From Acidiphilium sp. (GTDB taxonomy: Bacteria > Pseudomonadota > Alphaproteobacteria > Acetobacterales > Acetobacteraceae), in assembly GCA_027449105.1 (NCBI GenBank), contig DAIDMG010000017.1:1-32716 (forward strand): DNA of 32,716 nt. The letters run 5' to 3'. Position numbers and translations under genes: made by a program. Below are positions 8,738 to 16,469 of this stretch, piece by piece. The number at the start of each line of letters is the position of its first letter. Positions within the stretch are counted from its first letter, which is position 1. A model generated the notes under the pieces. It saw nothing but the letters and a program-made list of their open reading frames with translations, searched no databases and was not told the origin of the DNA.

Positions 8738-9035
8738 TCGCGCACGGGATCGCGCTGGACCCTACGGACATGCAACGGACCTATTTCGCCAAGGCGTCCG
8801 GCGTGGCGCGTTTCGCCTATCATTGGGCGCTGGCCGAATGGCAGCGGCAATATGCCTTGTGCAAGGATGACCGGTCCTTCCCTGCGCCCACGGATGCAGG
8901 TGTATGGCGGCAGCTGAACGGTCTCAAGTGCGAACAATTCCCCTAGATGTTCGACGTGACCAAATGCGCGGCGCGCAAGCCCGCGTAAAACGGGGCTCAC
9001 TGAAGCAGGAACCGGACAGCAAGCTCGCCGCATAG
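8731..9035 (+). pseudogene. tnpB: TnpB (RNA-guided nuclease family) remnant, nonsense codon plus internal deletion
   Basis: The frame opens at 8731 with residues typical of a TnpB N-terminus (LDPTDMQRTYFAKASGVARF, then YHWALAEWQRQY). It reaches CEQFP and hits TAG at 8944 where relatives have Trp (TGG). The frame would continue MFDVTKCA, also family-typical, and then breaks. In another frame, 8985-9035 encodes VKRGSLKQEPDSKLAA and a stop, which I read as a TnpB C-terminal tail. About 300 residues, including all three RuvC-like motifs and the zinc ribbon, are missing between these parts. It cannot make a nuclease. Confidence 0.8.
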
Positions 9036-9555
9036 CTTTAATCAGCTATGCCCAGGCTTGCGTAGGTTCCGGAGAGCGGTTTGCGCTCAAGGGATACAGC
9101 TTTCTCTATCGAGGGGACGGGACGGTAGTGCGCTTGTTGCACCGGCATGGAGTTGGTGCCGAGAATTGCGCGGGACAATTACCCAGTCCCGATAGAGGCC
9201 AGTGCTTCGACAAGGCCCCCGGACTCGCCAGGGCAGTGCCGGAAACCCCAAAGAAAAACCATCGATCGAATAGGTTTCGCGAGGATTGAGGCGGCACCCG
9301 GAGTTTCTGGTACAGTTGTGACGAAGGAGCGAGTACGCGTGCCCGGCTTTCCCTATCGGGACTCTATGACTTGCAGAAACGGCGATCGCCCAGGCTTGAA
9401 GGGATCCACCGGCCCAAGCAAAAACCTTGAGACCGGAACCGATCTTTGTTCCCTTTCATCAAACGGAATCGTGGATTTGATTGACATCAACCGTTGGCTC
9501 AACACAAACACGTGACGCCACGAAAGTGTGACGACGATGTGCGAGATTTCCGAGC

Positions 9556-9561
9556 TATAAT
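9556..9561 (+). promoter_or_regulatory. candidate -10 box TATAAT
   Basis: TATAAT matches the sigma-70 -10 consensus exactly, but no good -35 box lies 16-18 bases upstream (the nearest is a poor GTGACG with an over-long spacer). It is worth listing only because a terminator-like hairpin follows about 45 bases downstream. Transcription is inferred, not shown. Confidence 0.25.
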
Positions 9562-9602
9562 CAGCTTGTTCTTGGCGTTTGTGTGTAGGCTTCCAAACTC
9601 GC

Positions 9603-9632
9603 AGCCCCGGATTGCTCCGGGGCTCTTTGTGT
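9603..9632 (+). terminator. strong stem-loop, likely intrinsic terminator
   Basis: AGCCCCGGA and TCCGGGGCT pair perfectly over 9 bases around a TTGC loop (9603-9624), followed on the plus strand by CTTTGTGTGTG. The T-tract is interrupted but the GC-rich stem is strong. No gene on the plus strand ends just before it, so it may end a small RNA starting near 9567, or be a leftover of a lost gene. On the minus strand no T-run follows. Confidence 0.5.
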
Positions 9633-9682
9633 GTGTATCATTGGTCGTCGGAATTACTGACTTTCGTGCGCGGACATGACTG

Positions 9683-9967
9683 TCAGCATTCGCGCTTCAA
9701 CGACCGGCACCGAGGCGAACCCTGAACTCCGATCTCCACGGGCGTAGGAGCATCACCTCCCCGGTTCTTGCGCTCCTCGCGATACCTGTAGCGGCTCATC
9801 GCCGCGTTGAGATCGCGCCCCATCCGAATGCCGCACTCGCAAACCATTTCGCGCCGCGACTTGTCTTTCATTTCGGGATGGAGCGCGTTGCACAGGCAAC
9901 GCGTCGGGCTGCCGGCAAACCAGCGGTCGATATCCACGACCCTACCGTCCGGGTCGTCGTGCGCCAC
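9683..9967 (-). pseudogene. C-terminal TnpB relic (zinc ribbon and last RuvC-like motif)
   Basis: The fragment reads DGRVVDIDRWFAGSPTRC, then NALHPEMKDKSRREMVCECG and GRDLNAAMSRY. This matches the TnpB end: the VxxVDRxxPSSxxCxxCG segment, the second Cys pair of the zinc ribbon (CECG), and the aspartate of the third RuvC motif (D in GRDLNAA). The first Cys pair is altered, with CLCN in place of CSACG. A tail ending SLKREC follows, of the same style as the tail of the plus-strand tnpB. The GTG at 9967 is only the first available start; similarity may reach about 9990. Everything before this C-terminal part is absent. It comes from a second, inverted element. Confidence 0.75.
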
Positions 9968-10218
9968 GTCGCCGCGAAGGTGCGGCTCTACGCATGATAT
10001 GCTGGCGGGCCGGCAATCGGATGGCGACCGTGCGGCGCCTAGCGCGGGACCATGAAATAGCCGAATCGTAGTCTAAGTGCGCCAATATTGGGCCGTTTCT
10101 GTGGCGGCCCGTTTCGCAATACCGCTACAAATCGGTTGGCCATATAACGTGGCGCGCTATATGTATTCACAGCTTATCCGAAGCTTCAGACGGAGATGAA
10201 CACCCGCACTCTTCGACG

Positions 10219-10449
10219 GTGATGGCCGTCCGAGGGTTTCAGGCTTTCCGGTCGGTGGCGTTGCATAAGCTCGATATGCTCCATGCTGCGGCTATGTTGT
10301 CAGATCTGAAAGTCCCGCGCGGCAATCGCTTGGAAGAATTAAGCGGCGATCGACAGAAGCAGCACAGCATTCGGATCAATAATCAATGGCGTGTTGGCTT
10401 TGTCTGCAATGACGGGGCGCAGGATGTGGAAATTGCCAACTATCACTGA
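10219..10449 (+). pseudogene. higB: HigB-type (RelE superfamily) toxin, N-terminus eroded
   Basis: HigB toxins are ribosome-dependent mRNA interferases. The C-terminal 55 residues match the family very well: LHKLDMLHAAAMLSDLKVP, GNRLEELSGDRQKQHSIRIN, NQWRVGF and DVEIANYH with the terminal His. Full-length relatives have about 20 more residues at the front (an IKSFR-like start). Here, upstream of residue 8, the frame is not similar and an older ATG at 10197 runs into a stop after 8 codons. The GTG/ATG at 10219-10224 is used by default. The 76-residue product might still fold, but the missing first strand argues against activity. The antitoxin relic begins 9 bases after its stop. Confidence 0.7.
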
Positions 10450-10458
10450 GAGTAAGCC

Positions 10459-10613
10459 ATGACACGCATTCGTACCTCACCTGGTGAAGTTCTGCGCGAG
10501 GAATTCATGGTTCCGCTTAACCTGGGCAAAAGTGACGGCGCTCCCTCTGCGTGCACCCCGCAACACGTATTGGTGAGATTTTGCGTATCGATAGGCCGCG
10601 CGAATTCGCTTAA
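10459..10613 (+). pseudogene. higA: HigA-type antitoxin, frameshifted remnant
   Basis: The start MTRIRTSPGEVLREEFMVPLN is a near-perfect HigA (XRE/Cro helix-turn-helix antitoxin) N-terminus. After about residue 22 the frame loses similarity, and the family sequence resumes in another frame at about 10548-10613 as HPATRIGEILRIDRP and REFA, ending in TAA. So at least one frameshift lies between 10525 and 10548, and the C-terminal third is missing. The original frame runs to 10665 as unrelated sequence. With the eroded higB in front, this is a dead toxin-antitoxin module rather than an orphan toxin under control. Confidence 0.75.
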
Positions 10614-10614
10614 T

Positions 10615-10638
10615 CAGATTTTGTGCTCAAAAAATCTG
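10615..10638. repeat. AT-rich inverted repeat after the higA relic
   Basis: CAGATTTT (10615-10622) and AAAATCTG (10631-10638) form perfect 8-base arms around an 8-base loop. There is no T-run after it. It may be a decayed terminator of the higBA operon. Confidence 0.35.
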
Positions 10639-10668
10639 CCGAGAATGATAATCGCGATTTTGTGAAAT

Positions 10669-10698
10669 CGGGGCTTTGTTGCCCCGGATGTTGCCCCG
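10669..10698. repeat. GC-rich hairpin with tandem GTTGCCCCG, beside the tRNA gene
   Basis: CGGGGC/GCCCCG (10669-10674 and 10681-10686) can form a 6-base stem, and the 9-mer GTTGCCCCG occurs twice (10678-10686 and 10690-10698). It lies about 60 bases beyond the 3' end of tRNA-Asn. It could be a leftover of an integrase gene end or attachment region, but no second tRNA-derived repeat was found to prove an att site. Confidence 0.3.
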
Positions 10699-10755
10699 CG
10701 CAGCCAGAAACGAAGAAGGGGCTAGGCGAAAAGACACCTAACCCTTTGATTTCAT

Positions 10756-10831
10756 TGGCTCCCGGAGTAGGACTCGAACCTACGACCGAGCGGTTAACAG
10801 CCGCTTGCTCTACCAGCTGAGCTATCCGGGA
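10756..10831 (-). tRNA. tRNA-Asn (anticodon GTT)
   Basis: Read on the minus strand, a full cloverleaf is present. The acceptor TCCCGGA pairs with TCCGGGA, followed by discriminator G and an encoded CCA (10756-10758). The D-arm is GCTC..GAGC with AGCTGGTA in its loop. The anticodon stem AGCGG/CCGCT encloses CTGTTAA, giving anticodon GTT. The T-arm is GTAGG-TTCGAGT-CCTAC. The length of 76 with CCA is standard. It borders the decayed island at 7875-10755 and is a typical integration target. Confidence 0.97.
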
Positions 10832-10919
10832 ACTATACGGCGCGTCATAGCCAACGCTGGGAGCGATGGCAACTCCGTAATATGGAGTGGCGGTTGCATG
10901 CTGTCGACGCGTGATTTAA

Positions 10920-12227
<1,308 letters not shown>

Positions 12228-12359
12228 TCCAAGTGTGTGGTCGAAATGCTCCAAGTAAGGCGGCACGATGTCTGGCCGCTAGCGGAACGCCTGGGGATTC
12301 CCGAGATCTGATGCAATTTGGATAAAATTTCAGAGACAGCGAAGCGTTCGGATGCTGCC

Positions 12360-12374
12360 GCCCGGATATCAGGT
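12360..12374. repeat. left copy of a 15-base direct repeat around the IS1595 relic
   Basis: GCCCGGATATCAGGT here and GCCCGGATGTCAGGT at 12927-12941 match at 14 of 15 positions and flank the transposase relic in direct orientation. IS1595 elements normally make 8-base target duplications and inverted ends, so this may come from an older event or from chance. Confidence 0.35.
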
Positions 12375-12446
12375 TTCGGAGATATAAATTTGACGTGGAT
12401 GATAAATAGGTGTGGTCAGTGATCTAGAAGCCGCTCGTCCATTACC

Positions 12447-12811
12447 TTGCGCGCCGTTAACGAAATGTTTCCTGATGAGGACGCCGCGCGAGCGTGGTTC
12501 GAGAAGGCTCGTTGGCCGCATGGCCCGGAATGCCCGAAATGCGGTTCAATCAATCATTCAGCTTGGCTCAGGAAGCCACGTCGCTGGAACTGCATGGGAT
12601 GTCATCACCACTTTTCGGTGACGGCGGGAACGCCAATGCATCGGACGCATCTCCCGCTGCTGACATGGGCACATGCGATTTACCTGATCGTGTCCACGTC
12701 GCCCGGGTAGAATCCTTCAATGGGTACAAGCGCCGTACTGTCACCAGCGTGTTTCACTCGGTCTCGGCCACACATCTTGGACGCTATACCAGCGAGGCGA
12801 CATTCCGCTGA
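12447..12811 (+). pseudogene. IS1595-family transposase relic, catalytic core deleted
   Basis: The N-terminal part (12447-12710, TTG start) reads MFPDEDAARAWFEKARWP, GPECPKCGS and WNCMGCHHHFSVTAGTPMH, then LPLLTWAHAIYLIV. This is the zinc-ribbon front end of IS1595/ISXO2 transposases, with both Cys pairs. At about 12708 the reading frame changes to one that reads VESFNGYKRRTVTSVFH and SATHLGRYTSEATFR, the family's C-terminal end (the ESFN and RY..E..FR block). The roughly 100-150 residues in between, with two of the three DDE acids, are gone. This is an internally deleted relic. Whether cut by recombination or by element-mediated deletion cannot be told. Confidence 0.8.
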
Positions 12812-12926
12812 ATTGGTACGCCAGTTCCGCGAGCGAACGGTGCTCAGCATCCGATCCGGTGGGAGGGGTTCCATCGCCGATCCCCGATTGCAGAATCCAT
12901 ACTTCGGTGCGGAAACACGCAACGCG

Positions 12927-12941
12927 GCCCGGATGTCAGGT
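12927..12941. repeat. right copy of the 15-base direct repeat
   Basis: Partner of the copy at 12360-12374, one mismatch. It stands just before the first of the inverted repeats that lead up to the ABC transporter. Confidence 0.35.
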
Positions 12942-12948
12942 CAGACAT

Positions 12949-12968
12949 GAGCACCAATTTTGGTGCTC
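12949..12968. repeat. 20-base near-perfect palindrome
   Basis: GAGCACCAA and TTGGTGCTC are perfect 9-base arms with two T between them. As RNA the stem would be GAGCACC/GGTGCTC with a 6-base loop. No T-run follows. It lies 8 bases beyond the direct repeat at 12927-12941, so it may be an outer end of a lost element or an operator. Confidence 0.5.
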
Positions 12969-13066
12969 AAGACGTCAACTTGATGGTTCCCTCAGGTTTC
13001 ATGACATCCCGGGATGGACATGAACGGCGCCGGGGGGAAGCTGGAACACGGACAGGCATGCTGAAC

Positions 13067-13084
13067 CCACCGTTAGCACGGTGG
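13067..13084. repeat. hairpin CCACCGT-TAGC-ACGGTGG
   Basis: Perfect 7-base arms with a tight 4-base loop, GC-rich and therefore stable as RNA on either strand. It is one of a series of hairpins between the IS1595 relic and the ABC transporter. No T-run follows on either strand, so it is not an obvious terminator. Confidence 0.5.
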
Positions 13085-13148
13085 CGATTTGCCCCTCGAA
13101 AACGGCAAGAACTGCCGATGCCATTGCGATCCGTACTAAAAGACTCGA

Positions 13149-13195
13149 GGCATGCATGATGCTGCATGCCGGGTTTGGGCATGATACCCGGCATG
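13149..13195 (+). promoter_or_regulatory. two mutually exclusive hairpins, possible attenuator-like switch
   Basis: Hairpin 1 pairs GGCATGCA (13149-13156) with TGCATGCC (13163-13170). Hairpin 2 pairs CATGCCGGGT (13165-13174) with ACCCGGCATG (13186-13195). Both are perfect, and they share CATGCC at 13165-13170, so an RNA can hold only one at a time. The ABC ATPase starts 100 bases downstream. The T-rich stretch that could complete a terminator begins about 37 bases after hairpin 2, which is too far for a classical one. Regulation is inferred from the geometry alone. Confidence 0.35.
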
Positions 13196-13295
13196 GCCGA
13201 TGCCAAAGCTTCGTACCAGCGCGAGGGTAATGGACTTTTTCTTGGATTTTTCTTTGACACTTCGATAAATTCGGCCGTCTGTCGGTGGAGGGGCG

Positions 13296-14186
13296 ATGTT
13301 CGACGGTAACGTAACGCCAGTTGCCGAGGTGCATGTACTCAGCAAAAGTTACGGCACGCGGTTGGCGCTCAATACCGTGTCATTCGTTGTCGAGCCTGGC
13401 GAGATTGTCGCCCTGCTTGGCCCGAATGGTGCAGGCAAAACAACCCTGATCGGGTGTCTGCTTGGAGTTCTTGCACCGAGTACGGGGGGTGCGAAGCTGT
13501 TCGGCGTTAAGGCCACCGAACTCTCACCGGCTTTGCGGTCAAGAATCGGCTTTGTCCCGCAGGCCATGACCGGTTTTACCTGGTTTCGGGTGGGGGAGTT
13601 GATACGCTATCTTGGGCGGTTCTATCGACGCGATCCTGGTGATCCTCCCGCATGGTTGCTGGAGTGGGCCCAACTTGACCTGAACGCGCGCATCAAATCG
13701 TTGTCGGGGGGGCAGAAGCAGCGCCTTGCCGTCCTGCTCGCATTACGGCACGAACCAGATCTGTTGATCCTTGACGAACCGGTAGCCAGTCTAGATCCGC
13801 AAGCGCGACGCGATTTCATGTTGCTTTTGGGGCGTTACTGTGCCGAACGAGGAGGGACTGCGATCATTTCGTCGCATATTCTGTCCGATCTGGAAAAAAT
13901 TGCGACGCGGGCATTGTTCCTGCGCCATGGGACCATCATTCATGACACTCCGATGGCCCGTTTCCGGGAGTCTACGCGCTGGGTCAGTGCGTCGTGTGAC
14001 TTTTCTACACTACGCGCGGCTCTCCCTGATTCTCTTGCTATTCTCAGCCAAAATCGTGACGCCGGCACAATCCTTGTCGATGGTTGGAACGAGGCAGTCG
14101 CAAATGCGATCGCTAACGCGTTGCGCGAACCGGCTAACGCGCGCACGCCGGATCTCGAGACAGTCTTTTTGGAAATGATGCGGTGA
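13296..14186 (+). CDS. ABC transporter ATP-binding protein
   Basis: This is a single nucleotide-binding domain of the type used by ABC-2-like exporters. Walker A GPNGAGKTT is at 42-50, the Q-loop Q89 in FVPQA, the signature LSGGQKQR at 136-143, Walker B LLILDEP with D160 and E161, and the H-loop H194 in SSH. The last 80 residues form a less conserved tail, as in CcmA/YadG-like ATPases. At 296 residues it is complete. ATG 13296 is preceded by GGAGGGG. It overlaps the following membrane protein by 4 bases, so the two form one transporter. The substrate is unknown; export or a self-protection role is more likely than uptake because no binding protein is near. Confidence 0.92.
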   Translation: MFDGNVTPVAEVHVLSKSYGTRLALNTVSFVVEPGEIVALLGPNGAGKTTLIGCLLGVLAPSTGGAKLFGVKATELSPALRSRIGFVPQAMTGFTWFRVGELIRYLGRFYRRDPGDPPAWLLEWAQLDLNARIKSLSGGQKQRLAVLLALRHEPDLLILDEPVASLDPQARRDFMLLLGRYCAERGGTAIISSHILSDLEKIATRALFLRHGTIIHDTPMARFRESTRWVSASCDFSTLRAALPDSLAILSQNRDAGTILVDGWNEAVANAIANALREPANARTPDLETVFLEMMR

Positions 14187-15586
14187 CCCTTTGGGCAGCA
14201 TTTCGCAACTATTTTACACCGGTGTTTCTGCGAGAAAATGCGCTGATCGTAGCGGCTTCGTTGATTGTTGCCCTGCTGGCGCTAAACGGGTTCTTGATGC
14301 GCGACGACACGCTGGCTGTTCTTGCAAACAGCAGACACGCTGTGTTCCTGGTTTGGGGCGCCTGTTGGATCGTGCCAGGCACGGTATACGCTCACTATTG
14401 GCGTCAAATCTCGACCCCGCTCGCGCCATCCATTCCCCGAATGATCGGAACGGAATACCGCGCGGCCCTGGTTATGACGTTGTTGGCGGTCTTTCTCATC
14501 GATGCGCCCTTCGTGCTGAGCGGCGCTCGATGGTCAGGCATGCTAACCCTTACTCTCGGAGGGATTGTGCTCAGCGGCAGCTTCATGCCGCCGGTTGCCT
14601 CCGCTCGCGGCATGCCAAGCAGCGCCTGGTTATGGATAACGCGCGTTCGCTTGGGGCTGCTTGCCGGTCTAGCCATCGTTGGCTACCAGAGACGCTGGCT
14701 TTTCCATATCCTTGAGATCCCTTCCGCCTTGGCGGTGCCGTTGGCAGTCGTATGCGCTGTCGTGCTGATAGCATTACTGTGGTTTGTACCAACACTAATG
14801 CGCCGCGTTATCGGACGATGGGAGCGGCACCAGGATGCACGTACGTCGTTTGGCGGCGGCAGGTTTGGCGGACTCGCGGCGATTCTTGACTGGCACCCCA
14901 AATTCTGGCCACACGCCCCAGTTCCAGCCCAATTCGCCCTTCCGGCCGGTCCGATTGGTATGGCGATCGCCACGATTTGGCAATACGGCATCATATTTGC
15001 AATTGACCTCACCATTTACCACTTTTCCGGCGACGCCCGAGCCGTCGGTTTGCGCGAGATCACCACCCAAGCGATGGCTTTGACCTGTGGCTTGACGGCC
15101 GCGCAGATGTCGCAGTCACTGCTGAACCGTTCAGGCTTCGTCCTGACCTATATTGCTGGTCTTTATGGCTCCCGACGACAGTACAGCCGATCTGTCTTTC
15201 GACATTTTGTTTTGAACGGCACCGCGCGCGGCGTCTTCATCGTGGCTGTCGGGTTGGCCGTTCCACTTTGGCTGCAGATGGTCACGCCGGTCGTGGCGGT
15301 GGCTGACGCTGTGTCAATAATCGTAATTATTCTGGGCAGCAGCCTGCTGGGTGCGCTTCCACTGCTCTGGTATGAATTCGGAGGGATAGGTATTGCCGCG
15401 TTTTGTGCGATGTTTGGCTATACGTTTTGCTATGGCGGAGTGTTCGCAGCGCTTACTGCAGAGCATTCACTTTCGTGGGAGATTCCGGCGACCACGGCCA
15501 CGGTCGCTGGGCTATGTGGGTTTGTGATCTACCGGATTGCGCCCGCACGCCTGTCAGAAATGGACTGGCCGATCGAGTTTGAATAA
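14183..15586 (+). CDS. multi-spanning membrane protein, putative ABC permease
   Basis: The 467-residue product is very hydrophobic with about ten predicted membrane segments (near 20-40, 50-70, 92-113, 117-138, 153-168, 173-200, 253-278, 340-362, 370-395 and 405-445). A hydrophilic loop lies at about 205-250 and contains a Gly-rich SFGGGRFGG. I do not recognise a permease family motif, so the call rests on its GTG start overlapping the ATPase stop by 4 bases and on the topology. The C-terminus is short and cytoplasmic-looking. Whatever it moves, it must pair with the upstream ATPase. It ends 28 bases from the convergent corC stop. Confidence 0.8.
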   Translation: MTLWAAFRNYFTPVFLRENALIVAASLIVALLALNGFLMRDDTLAVLANSRHAVFLVWGACWIVPGTVYAHYWRQISTPLAPSIPRMIGTEYRAALVMTLLAVFLIDAPFVLSGARWSGMLTLTLGGIVLSGSFMPPVASARGMPSSAWLWITRVRLGLLAGLAIVGYQRRWLFHILEIPSALAVPLAVVCAVVLIALLWFVPTLMRRVIGRWERHQDARTSFGGGRFGGLAAILDWHPKFWPHAPVPAQFALPAGPIGMAIATIWQYGIIFAIDLTIYHFSGDARAVGLREITTQAMALTCGLTAAQMSQSLLNRSGFVLTYIAGLYGSRRQYSRSVFRHFVLNGTARGVFIVAVGLAVPLWLQMVTPVVAVADAVSIIVIILGSSLLGALPLLWYEFGGIGIAAFCAMFGYTFCYGGVFAALTAEHSLSWEIPATTATVAGLCGFVIYRIAPARLSEMDWPIEFE

Positions 15587-15614
15587 TCGGCATCAGGAAA
15601 TAACCGAACAGGCC

Positions 15615-16469
15615 TCAGGTTTCGGCGCTTGAGACGCGTCGAGCGCGTATACGGCGTAGGCGGCGGGCATCGGAGTCCAGGATCAGGAATTCGATTCCGG
15701 ACGGATGGCGGATGATTTCCCCACGAATGGGGACGCGCCCTGCAAGAGTGAAAACTAAACCGCCAATAGTATCGAGATCGGCGTCGCGCTCCTCCTCGGT
15801 GAGTACTTCGCCAAATCTTGCCTCGAACTCTTCGACAGGCAGGCGCGCGTTCATATCGACGCTACCGTCGTCCCGTTCGGTCAGGAGTGGGCCTTCGACC
15901 TCGTCGTGTTCATCGTCAATATCCCCGACGATCGTCTCGACCAGATCTTCGATAGTCACCAGTCCGTCGACGCCGCCATACTCATCGATGACGAGAGCGA
16001 GATGCGTTCGGCGCTGTCGCATCTGGAGGAGAAGATCCAGCACAGGAATTTGTGGCGCGACCATAAGCGGTTTGCGTAGAATCGCCGGCAGCGAAAATTG
16101 TTCGGGGGGGCCCGCATAGGCAACGATATCCTTTATGTGAACCATGCCCAGCACATCATCGAGATGATCCCCGTACACGGGCAAGCGGGAATGGCCCTCG
16201 GCACGAATTTGCGCGAACGCTTCATCGAGACTGACGTTTCCACGCATCGCCACAATATCGGCACGGGGGACCATGACATCATCGGCGGTTATACCACGCA
16301 GGCGAAGCACATTGGCGATCAGGGCCAGTTCCTGCCGGTCAAGACCCGTGCTGCCGGCTTCGCTTCCGATTTCAGCCTCGGCTTCCTCCATTAGTTCGCC
16401 GATCTGCTGACGCAGATCGGGCTGCTCTCGCATTTTATTGAGTAACCTGCCGAACCATGAGCCACTCAT
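15615..16469 (-). CDS. corC: CBS-domain protein of the CorC/HlyC (TlyC) family
   Basis: The protein lacks the DUF21 membrane domain of its longer relatives and consists of a charged helical start, two CBS domains (about residues 65-185, with ADDVMVPRADIVAMRG and the DEYGGVDGLVTIEDLVETIVGDI core) and the C-terminal CorC/HlyC transporter-associated domain (DADLDTIGGLVFTLAGRVPIRGE). E. coli CorC was linked to magnesium and cobalt efflux. It follows ybeY as in many proteobacteria. ATG 16469 makes a 4-base overlap with the ybeY stop; an ATG five codons upstream at 16484 is also possible. Length is 284 or 289 residues. Confidence 0.92.
   Translation of the reverse strand: MSGSWFGRLLNKMREQPDLRQQIGELMEEAEAEIGSEAGSTGLDRQELALIANVLRLRGITADDVMVPRADIVAMRGNVSLDEAFAQIRAEGHSRLPVYGDHLDDVLGMVHIKDIVAYAGPPEQFSLPAILRKPLMVAPQIPVLDLLLQMRQRRTHLALVIDEYGGVDGLVTIEDLVETIVGDIDDEHDEVEGPLLTERDDGSVDMNARLPVEEFEARFGEVLTEEERDADLDTIGGLVFTLAGRVPIRGEIIRHPSGIEFLILDSDARRLRRIRARRVSSAET

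Larger units (their letters stand above)
8108..9035 (+). mobile_element. decayed IS607-family insertion element
   Basis: The element keeps the IS607 order: a tnpA serine recombinase whose stop overlaps the start of tnpB, same strand. TnpA is full length but has lost a catalytic arginine, and TnpB is stopped early and lacks its centre. IS607 elements have no clear terminal inverted repeats or target duplication, so the true ends cannot be fixed. The left end is upstream of 8108 and the right end probably lies soon after the TnpB tail at 9035. It sits just upstream of yebC, transcribed away from it. Confidence 0.85.
9036..9682. other. 647-base stretch between two tnpB relics, no recognisable gene
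   Basis: Short frames exist on both strands (for example plus 9147-9515) but none looks like a known protein and none has a good ribosome site. The stretch holds a TATAAT at 9556 and a strong hairpin at 9603-9624, which together could bound a short RNA. It may include the outer end of the IS607 element at 9036 and, on the minus strand near 9682, sequence that once encoded the guide RNA of the other tnpB. Confidence 0.5.
12812..13295. other. 484-base gene-free stretch rich in inverted repeats, upstream of the ABC transporter
   Basis: No protein is recognisable in any frame. Six perfect inverted repeats occur between 12949 and 13195 (listed individually where strong; also CATCCCGGGATG at 13005-13016 and CGGCA/TGCCG at 13103-13117). 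After them come T-rich sequence at 13232-13256 and a TTGACA at 13254-13259, then GGAGG at 13287-13291 before the ABC ATPase start. The TTGACA has only a poor -10 (GTCTGT) 17 bases on. I see no match to a known riboswitch core (no TPP, cobalamin or SAM signature). Confidence 0.55.

Noticed and set aside
8989-9290. Open plus-strand frame after the tnpB stop as a separate gene
   Set aside because: No start codon with a ribosome site and no similarity; another frame in its first part carries the TnpB tail.
10623-10820. Plus-strand frame whose end reads GVGLEPTTERLTAA
   Set aside because: That peptide is the antisense of a tRNA gene, a common false gene call; here it is tRNA-Asn.
12273-12282. CCGCTAGCGG palindrome after enolase as a terminator
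   Set aside because: No loop room and no T-run; a 10-base palindrome alone is weak evidence.
12812-13295. Known riboswitch upstream of the ABC transporter
   Set aside because: No TPP, cobalamin, SAM, FMN or glycine core was recognised in the stretch; only generic hairpins are seen.
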